DNA from: Myxococcales bacterium
GTDB lineage: Bacteria; Myxococcota; Myxococcia; Myxococcales; Anaeromyxobacteraceae
DNA: 5,646 nucleotides
NCBI GenBank assembly: GCA_021784495.1
Contig: JAJXSQ010000163.1
Coordinates: 1 to 5,646 of the forward strand
Direction of reading: 5' to 3'
This document shows, piece by piece, positions 1 through 5,646 of this stretch. The notes beneath the pieces are model-generated. The model had not been told where the DNA came from. It saw only the letters and a program-made list of their open reading frames with translations, and made no database searches. Numbering within the stretch: the stretch's first letter is position 1; each line of letters opens with the position of its first letter. Position numbers and translations under genes: made by a program.

Positions 1-178
1 CCGCCGGCGAGAGCCCGGCCGCCCCGGCCTCGACCCGGGCGAGGTCGGCCCGCGCCAGCGCCTCGGCGCGATCGGCCGGCATCGACTCCCCCCGGACCAC
101 GACCCGCGGGGCGCAGGCGCCGAGGGCGAGCAGCCCGGCGAGGGCGAGGGCCGCGGGGCCGCGGGCGGAGGCGATCAT
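1..178 (-). CDS. Putative lipoprotein, N-terminal 59 codons only (cut by window edge)
   Basis: This reading frame starts with ATG 14 nt after the dnaJ stop codon and runs off the left edge, so the C-terminal part is missing. The first 22 residues look like a lipoprotein signal peptide: an N-terminal segment with Arg6, a hydrophobic Ala/Leu core (about residues 9-19), and a lipobox Leu-Gly-Ala-Cys with the Cys at residue 22. That predicts export, lipid attachment at Cys22 and membrane anchoring, probably in the cell envelope of a Gram-negative host. The visible mature part (RVVVRGESMPADRAEALARA and onward) is Ala/Arg/Glu-rich and probably helical, with no motif I recognise. A GGGA element 5 nt before the ATG could serve as ribosome binding site. 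The short spacing suggests co-transcription with dnaJ. The function cannot be assigned from this fragment. Confidence 0.7.
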   Translation of the reverse strand, partial: MIASARGPAALALAGLLALGACAPRVVVRGESMPADRAEALARADLARVEAGAAGLSPA

Positions 179-183
179 CGTGG

Positions 184-187
184 TCCC
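184..187 (-). promoter_or_regulatory. Ribosome binding site of the lipoprotein gene
   Basis: GGGA on the minus strand lies 5 nt upstream of the ATG, between the dnaJ stop and the start. It is a modest Shine-Dalgarno match but well spaced, and it supports the ATG ending at 178 as the true start. Confidence 0.4.
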
Positions 188-192
188 GGTCC

Positions 193-1311
193 CTACCGCT
201 TCTTCTTCGGCTCCCGCCACCGCTCCGCGGCCTTCTCCCAGAAGGACCGCGCGCGGGGGTGGGTCTCCTCGCCGGAGAGCTCGGCGAACCGCTCGAGCAG
301 CTCCCGCTGCTCCCGCGACAGGTGGGCGGGCGTCTCCACCGCGACCTGGACGTGCAGGTCGCCGCGGCCGCCGCCGTTCAGGTTCGGGATCCCCCGCCCC
401 TTGACCCGGAAGACGGCGCCGGTCTGCGTGCCGGCGGGGATCTTGAGCTTCTGGCCGCCGTCGAGGGTCGGCACCTCGACGGTCGCGCCGAGCGCGGCCT
501 GGGCGAAGGAGATCGGGACCTCGCAGACCAGCTCGGTCCCCTCCCGCCGGAAGATGGGGTGCTCGGCGACCTGGATGACGACGTAGAGATCCCCCGGCTG
601 GCCGCCCGGGACCGGGGACGGCTCGCCGTCGCCGACCGACCGCACCCGGGTGCCGGTGTCGACGCCGGCCGGGATCTTCACCTCGACGGTGACCTCCTCG
701 CGCGTCGCCCCGGCGCCGCCGCAGTCCGGGCACTTGTCGACGATGATCCGCCCCGTCCCCTGGCAGTGGTGGCAGGTGCGGGCCATCGAGAAGAAGCCCT
801 GGGAGACGCGGAGCTCCCCCGCGCCGCGGCAGGTCGGGCAGGTCCGCGGGCCGGTGCCGGGGCGGGCGCCGCTCCCCTGGCAGGTGGCGCAGGGCCGGGC
901 GCGCGGGAGGGTGAGCTGGCGGGCGACCCCGAGGGCCGCCTCCTCCAGGGAGAGCTCGAGGTGGTAGCGGTAGTCGTTGCCGCGGCTCCGCTGGCGCGGC
1001 CGCCGGCCGGCGCCGAACATCTCCCCGAAGATGTCGCCGAAGATGTCGTTGATGCTCGCCCCGGCGGCCCCGAAGCCGAAGGGGTCGGCGCCGCCGCCGT
1101 GGCCGAAGCGGTCGTAGCGGGCCCGCTTCTCGGCGTCGGAGAGGACGGCGTAGGCCTCGGAGAGCTCCTTGAACTTCTCCTCCGCCGCCTGGTCCCCCTG
1201 GTTCTTGTCGGGGTGGAACTGGTGGGCGAGCCGCCGGTAGGCGGTCTTGAGCGTCGCGTCGTCGGCGTCGCGGGCGACGCCGAGGACCTCGTAGTAGTCG
1301 CGCTTGTCCAC
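193..1311 (-). CDS. dnaJ: Chaperone protein DnaJ (class A Hsp40)
   Basis: DnaJ is the cytoplasmic Hsp40 co-chaperone that binds unfolded proteins, passes them to DnaK and stimulates DnaK ATP hydrolysis. The 372-residue product has the full class A layout and near-standard length (E. coli 376). The J domain covers about residues 4-70, with the essential HPD triad at 33-35. A Gly/Phe-rich stretch follows (about 70-102, including DIFGDIFG at 89-96). All four CxxCxGxG zinc repeats are intact (C141/C144, C158/C161, C180/C183, C194/C197) and should bind two zinc ions. The two C-terminal beta domains (about 205-340) include HPIFRREG. The start is GTG. It is the first start codon after an in-frame TAG (the dnaK stop) six codons upstream, and a GGAG lies 9 nt before it. 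The protein ends in a basic KKKR. No inactivating change is visible. Identity is certain; only the exact start rests on the GTG. Confidence 0.98.
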   Translation of the reverse strand: MDKRDYYEVLGVARDADDATLKTAYRRLAHQFHPDKNQGDQAAEEKFKELSEAYAVLSDAEKRARYDRFGHGGGADPFGFGAAGASINDIFGDIFGEMFGAGRRPRQRSRGNDYRYHLELSLEEAALGVARQLTLPRARPCATCQGSGARPGTGPRTCPTCRGAGELRVSQGFFSMARTCHHCQGTGRIIVDKCPDCGGAGATREEVTVEVKIPAGVDTGTRVRSVGDGEPSPVPGGQPGDLYVVIQVAEHPIFRREGTELVCEVPISFAQAALGATVEVPTLDGGQKLKIPAGTQTGAVFRVKGRGIPNLNGGGRGDLHVQVAVETPAHLSREQRELLERFAELSGEETHPRARSFWEKAAERWREPKKKR

Positions 1312-1320
1312 GGTGGGCCG

Positions 1321-1324
1321 CTCC
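1321..1324 (-). promoter_or_regulatory. Ribosome binding site deciding the dnaJ GTG start
   Basis: GGAG (within GGCGGAG) sits 9 nt upstream of the GTG start of dnaJ and directly behind the dnaK TAG. No ATG lies between that stop and the J domain, so this site and the GTG fix the start. The arrangement favours reuse of ribosomes terminating on dnaK. Confidence 0.6.
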
Positions 1325-1326
1325 GC

Positions 1327-3153
<1,827 letters not shown>

Positions 3154-3156
3154 GTG

Positions 3157-3163
3157 CTCCCCC
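3157..3163 (-). promoter_or_regulatory. Ribosome binding site of dnaK
   Basis: GGGGGAG ends 3 nt before the dnaK ATG. The spacing is short, but the purine run gives several pairing registers with 16S rRNA. It lies in the 23-nt gap after the grpE stop and supports the ATG ending at 3153 over the long upstream extension. Confidence 0.55.
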
Positions 3164-3176
3164 GCGCGGCGACCGG

Positions 3177-3848
3177 TCAGGCCGCCTCGCCCCCGCCGGC
3201 GCCCGCCGGTGCCGGTGCGACCGCGACCCCGACCATGGCCGGGCGCACCAGCCGGTCGGCGAGCGTGAAGCCCCGCCCGTGCTCGAGGACCACCGTCCCC
3301 GGCTCGGCGTCGGTCGTCGGGACCTGGAGGAGCGCCTCGTGGCGCGCCGGGTCGAAGCGCTGCCCCAGGGCGCTGAAGGGCTTCACGCCGTGGCGGCCGA
3401 GCACCTGCTCGAGGCTCGCCCGGACGAGCTTCACCCCGTCGACGAGCGGGTCGCCGGCGGGGGCGACGGCGAGCGCCCGGTCGAGGTTGTCGAGGACCGG
3501 GAGGAGGTCGAGGAGGAGCCGCTCGATCCCGAACTTCTGGACCTCCTCCTTCTCGCGCTGCGCCCGCTTCCGGTAGTTCTCGAGGTCGGCGACCGCCCGG
3601 AGCCACCGGTCGTGGACCTCGTCGAGCTTCTGCTTGGTCTCGCGGGCGAGCGCCTGCGAGAGGTCGAGCTCGGCGGCCAGGCGGGCGGCGCCGCCGGCGT
3701 CCGTCCCGGCGTCGCCCCCGGCCTCGCCGGGCGCCGGCGCGTCGACCGCGCGGCGGGCCTCCACCTGCTCGACGGCGCGGAGCGCCTCGTCGACGGCCGA
3801 GGCGGGGATCTCGGCCTCGATGTGGCCCTTCTGCTCGCGGTGGTCCAT
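3177..3848 (-). CDS. grpE: Nucleotide exchange factor GrpE
   Basis: GrpE is a dimeric cytoplasmic protein that releases ADP from DnaK and so resets the chaperone cycle. The 223-residue product has a poorly conserved acidic/Ala-rich N terminus (1-58) and a long dimerising helix (about 58-128) containing the family signature ADLENYRKRAQREKEE at 87-102 and LLPVLDNLDRAL at 115-126. The C-terminal beta domain that contacts DnaK spans about 154-210, with FDPARHEAL (165-173) and the final GFTLADRLVRPAMVGVAV (193-210). A Gly/Ala-rich tail of 13 residues follows. It is somewhat longer than E. coli GrpE (197). The start is ATG with GGGGA 9 nt upstream. A 128-bp gap separates it from hrcA, and dnaK follows 23 nt after its TGA stop. 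Identity is secure. Confidence 0.97.
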   Translation of the reverse strand: MDHREQKGHIEAEIPASAVDEALRAVEQVEARRAVDAPAPGEAGGDAGTDAGGAARLAAELDLSQALARETKQKLDEVHDRWLRAVADLENYRKRAQREKEEVQKFGIERLLLDLLPVLDNLDRALAVAPAGDPLVDGVKLVRASLEQVLGRHGVKPFSALGQRFDPARHEALLQVPTTDAEPGTVVLEHGRGFTLADRLVRPAMVGVAVAPAPAGAGGGEAA

Positions 3849-3857
3849 GGCGGCGTG

Positions 3858-3862
3858 TCCCC
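3858..3862 (-). promoter_or_regulatory. Ribosome binding site of grpE, inside a potential hairpin
   Basis: GGGGA lies 9 nt before the grpE ATG. Its four Gs form part of the CCGGGG arm (plus 3859-3864) that can pair with CCCCGG (plus 3875-3880), so the site may be hidden when that stem forms. Confidence 0.5.
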
Positions 3863-3895
3863 GGGGCGCCGGCGCCGGGGGGTCTGTGCCCCCCG
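3859..3895 (-). promoter_or_regulatory. grpE leader with two mutually exclusive GC hairpins
   Basis: On the transcript, the upstream hairpin has a perfect 7-bp stem, CGGGGGG and CCCCCCG (plus 3889-3895 and 3876-3882), around the loop CACAGA. The downstream stem pairs CCCCGG (plus 3875-3880) with CCGGGG (plus 3859-3864) around a 10-nt loop. The two share plus positions 3876-3880, so they cannot form together. The downstream one covers the GGGGA ribosome binding site. The 12-nt perfect palindrome GGCGCCGGCGCC at 3865-3876 lies in between. The pairings are read directly from the sequence. A regulatory role is inferred, and GC-rich DNA makes chance stems common. Confidence 0.35.
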
Positions 3896-3938
3896 CGGCC
3901 CCCGCGTGGCTGGACGTTGGACCGGGGAGTCTCGCACA

Positions 3939-3967
3939 GGGCCGGCGGCCCGGACAAGCGCCGGCCC
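3939..3967 (-). repeat. GC-rich inverted repeat just downstream of hrcA
   Basis: A perfect 9-bp stem, GGGCCGGCG and CGCCGGCCC, with an 11-nt loop begins 9 nt after the hrcA stop codon. The transcript after the stem reads TGTGCGAGACT, with no U-run, so it is not a standard intrinsic terminator. It could be a weak terminator, an RNase barrier or a processing site separating hrcA from grpE-dnaK-dnaJ in the message. Confidence 0.5.
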
Positions 3968-3976
3968 GGGGAGCGG

Positions 3977-5041
3977 TCAGCCCTCCCCGGCGGCGTCGAG
4001 GGCGCGCGACAGCTCCCGCGCGGTCAGGTCGACGAGGGGGATGACCCGCGCGTAGTTCATCCGGGTCGGGCCGATCACCGCGAGCGCCCCGAGCACCCGG
4101 TCGCCGCGCCGGTAGGGCGCCGCCACCACCGACACGTCGGGGACGGCGGCGAACTCGCTCTCGGCGCCGATGAAGATCCGGACCTCCCCGGAGTGGAGGA
4201 CGCGGTCGAGGACCCGCAGGATCCGGTCCTTCTCGGCGAAGGCCCGCAGCAGGAGCCGCGCCTTCTGGACGTCGGCGAACTCCGGGGCCTCGAGGAAGCT
4301 CTCCTCGCCGTCGACCAGGATCCGCTCCCCGGCGGGCGGCGCGGCCAGGGCCCGCTCGGCGAGGGTGAGGGCGTGGCGCATGACGTCCTGGAGCTCGCTC
4401 CGGTCGGCGGCCATGTCGGCGAGGATCCGGGCGCGGAGCCCGGGGAGGTTCGCCGCGACGCCCGGCTCGGCGAGCCGCTCGGTGAGGTAGGCGGCGGCCC
4501 GCTCGAGCTCGGCGGCCTCGAGGTGCCAGTCGATCTGGACGAGGGTGTTGGTGACGATGCCCGCCTCGGAGACGAAGACCGCCAGCACCCGGTTCTCGCG
4601 GAGCCGGACGAAGTCGACGCGGCGGAGCGGATCGGTCCGCGGGCGGGGGGTGCTCACCACGCCGGCGTGGTGCGACAGCGAGTGGAGGAGGTCGGCCGTC
4701 TCCCCCAGGAGCCGGCCCAGGTCGGGCGGCTCGTGGGTGAGGGAGGCGATCCGGCCCCGGTCCGCCGGCGACGGCGGCCGGACCTCGAGGAGGGTGTCGA
4801 CGTAGAGCCGGTACCCGCGCGCGGTCGGGATCCGGCCCGAGGAGGTGTGGGGCTTCTCCAGGAAGCCGAGCGCCTCGAGGTCGGCCATGACCGTCCGCAC
4901 CGTCGCCGAGGAGCAGTCGAGCTCGTGGCGGGCGAGGAGGGGCTGGCTGGCGACCGGCTCGCCGGTCTGGATGTAGTCCTGGACCAGCGCCCGGAGCACG
5001 TCGCGCTCTCGCCGCCCCAGCTCGCCGATCGGGTCCGCCAC
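3977..5041 (-). CDS. hrcA: Heat-inducible transcription repressor HrcA
   Basis: HrcA is a dimeric DNA-binding repressor that in many bacteria binds the CIRCE inverted repeat and shuts off groE and dnaK genes until heat shock. The 354-residue product matches the family length (about 340-350). The N-terminal winged helix (about 5-75) carries SSATVRTVMADLEALGFLEK (44-63) and the wing/linker HTSSGRIPTARGYRLYVD (65-82). The C-terminal GAF-like region ends with the family hallmark GALAVIGPTRMNYARVIPLV (318-337). The start is GTG, the first start codon after an in-frame TAG (the end of the TPR gene), with GGAG 7 nt upstream. It lies 15 nt behind the TPR gene and 128 bp before grpE. I found no CIRCE in this window, so its operator must lie elsewhere or be diverged. 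The call is certain from sequence motifs. Confidence 0.97.
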   Translation of the reverse strand: MADPIGELGRRERDVLRALVQDYIQTGEPVASQPLLARHELDCSSATVRTVMADLEALGFLEKPHTSSGRIPTARGYRLYVDTLLEVRPPSPADRGRIASLTHEPPDLGRLLGETADLLHSLSHHAGVVSTPRPRTDPLRRVDFVRLRENRVLAVFVSEAGIVTNTLVQIDWHLEAAELERAAAYLTERLAEPGVAANLPGLRARILADMAADRSELQDVMRHALTLAERALAAPPAGERILVDGEESFLEAPEFADVQKARLLLRAFAEKDRILRVLDRVLHSGEVRIFIGAESEFAAVPDVSVVAAPYRRGDRVLGALAVIGPTRMNYARVIPLVDLTARELSRALDAAGEG

Positions 5042-5048
5042 CGGGCCG

Positions 5049-5052
5049 CTCC
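5049..5052 (-). promoter_or_regulatory. Ribosome binding site deciding the hrcA GTG start
   Basis: GGAG lies 7 nt upstream of the GTG. The frame is closed by TAG five codons before the GTG, and no other start codon intervenes, so this is the most upstream possible start. Confidence 0.6.
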
Positions 5053-5056
5053 GCGC

Positions 5057-5646
5057 CTAGGGCGCCGCCAGGTGACGGGCCGCCGCCGCCGCGAGCGCCG
5101 GGACGCGGCCGGCCGCGAGCGTCCGCCAGGCGGCGGCCGCCGCCGCCCGGTCCCCCGCCTGCTCGGCGACCAGCGCGTCGAGGTGGACCCGCTCCTCGTC
5201 GAAGCCGAAGGCGAGGGCGGCGCGGGCGGTCCCGTCGTCGAGCCGGAGCGCGTCGCCGAGCTCCGCCCGGGCCCCGGCGTCGTCGCCGCGCGCGTCGTCG
5301 AGCAGCGCCAGGGCGTAGTGCGGCTCGGCCCGGCCGGCGTCGAGGTCGCGCGCCGCCTGGAGGTAGGCCTGGGCGGCGGTGGCGTAGCCCTGCACCGCGT
5401 GGAGCTCGCCCAGGTCGGCCAGGGCCACCTGCTGCTCCCGCGGCGCGCCGTGGGCCACCACCTCGTCGAGGAGGCGGATGGCCGTCTCGACGTGGCCGTC
5501 GAGGTAGTAGGACACGGCCAGGTCGTCGAGGGGCGCGAGCCGGACCGGATCGGCCGCCAGCGCCGCCTCGTAGCGGGACCGGGCGGCGGCGGTCTGCCCC
5601 GCGCGCAGGAGCGCCGCGGCGGGGGCGGCCGGGGCGGCCAGGATCA
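5057..5646 (-). CDS. TPR-repeat protein, C-terminal 195 residues (open at window edge)
   Basis: The frame is open to the right edge and ends in TAG 15 nt before hrcA. Visible residues show tandem tetratricopeptide-like helix pairs: ALLRAGQTAAARSRYEAALA (11-30), a second repeat around LAVSYYLDGHVETAIRLLDE (42-61), a third around LADLGELHAVQGYATAAQAY, then HYALALLDDARGDDAGARAE, and a degenerate last repeat near the Ala-rich C terminus (RHLAAP). Such arrays are protein-protein interaction scaffolds; I recognise no enzyme motif. The GTG at 5515 is an internal Val inside a repeat, not a likely start. The window ends in a base pair that would complete an NTG codon if read one base further, so the gene may start exactly at the edge or continue beyond it. 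No signal peptide or membrane segment is seen. Tight spacing suggests co-transcription with hrcA. The specific function is unknown. Confidence 0.8.
   Translation of the reverse strand, partial: ILAAPAAPAAALLRAGQTAAARSRYEAALAADPVRLAPLDDLAVSYYLDGHVETAIRLLDEVVAHGAPREQQVALADLGELHAVQGYATAAQAYLQAARDLDAGRAEPHYALALLDDARGDDAGARAELGDALRLDDGTARAALAFGFDEERVHLDALVAEQAGDRAAAAAAWRTLAAGRVPALAAAAARHLAAP

Noticed and set aside
3154..3957. An in-frame upstream extension that would make DnaK about 876 residues long
   Set aside because: It overlaps grpE in another frame and encodes an Arg/Gly/Pro-rich sequence with no similarity to Hsp70. The canonical MGKVIGIDLGTTNS start with a ribosome binding site lies at 3153.
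3928..3957. A sigma-70-like promoter before grpE (TTGTCC, 18 nt, GAGACT on the minus strand) or a sigma-32-type promoter
   Set aside because: The -35-like box matches the consensus at four of six positions and the -10-like box at only three. For sigma-32, the CTTG and CCCC elements are about 24 nt apart, too far. Too weak to annotate without transcript data.
3849..3976. A CIRCE operator in the hrcA-grpE gap
   Set aside because: GAGT and GCAC fragments occur near 3927-3937, but there is no pair of GCACTC/GAGTGC arms with a 9-nt spacer.
3279..4055. A plus-strand open frame of 258 codons across grpE and the hrcA end
   Set aside because: It is antisense to convincing grpE and hrcA coding sequence. 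The predicted product is a low-complexity Val/Glu/Leu/Arg string, as expected of a shadow frame.

Overview
The window carries one compact heat-shock chaperone cluster, all on the minus strand. In transcription order (right to left) it reads: a TPR-repeat protein cut by the right edge, hrcA, grpE, dnaK, dnaJ, and the first 59 codons of a lipoprotein cut by the left edge. All four heat-shock genes look intact. No tRNA, rRNA, CRISPR array, insertion sequence or phage gene was seen.

The DNA is very GC-rich and codons ending in A or T are scarce, which produces long meaningless open frames on the plus strand. The order hrcA-grpE-dnaK-dnaJ is common in Gram-positive bacteria and in deltaproteobacteria-like lineages. 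DnaK has the extra loop in the first quadrant of its nucleotide-binding domain that marks diderm (Gram-negative) Hsp70s, and the left-edge gene starts with a lipoprotein signal peptide. I infer a high-GC Gram-negative bacterium of a deltaproteobacterial (Myxococcota/Desulfobacterota) or similar lineage. The sequence alone does not fix the taxon.

The TPR gene and hrcA are 15 nt apart, grpE and dnaK 23 nt, dnaJ and dnaK 15 nt, and the lipoprotein follows dnaJ by 14 nt. This suggests one transcription unit that starts outside the window. The only real gap is 128 bp between hrcA and grpE, which holds two GC-rich hairpins. The second could alternate with a structure covering the grpE ribosome binding site. 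No CIRCE operator (the HrcA binding site) is visible, so HrcA control, if present, acts upstream of the TPR gene.

The gene products form the classical Hsp70 cycle: DnaJ delivers unfolded clients and triggers ATP hydrolysis by DnaK, GrpE exchanges the nucleotide, and HrcA represses the set in many bacteria. I find no new biological system here. The points worth a second look are the grpE leader, the coupling to flanking TPR and lipoprotein genes, two nearly identical TAG-to-GTG gene junctions, and details of DnaK (no acidic tail, Ala/Ala arch, a cysteine beside the proline switch).
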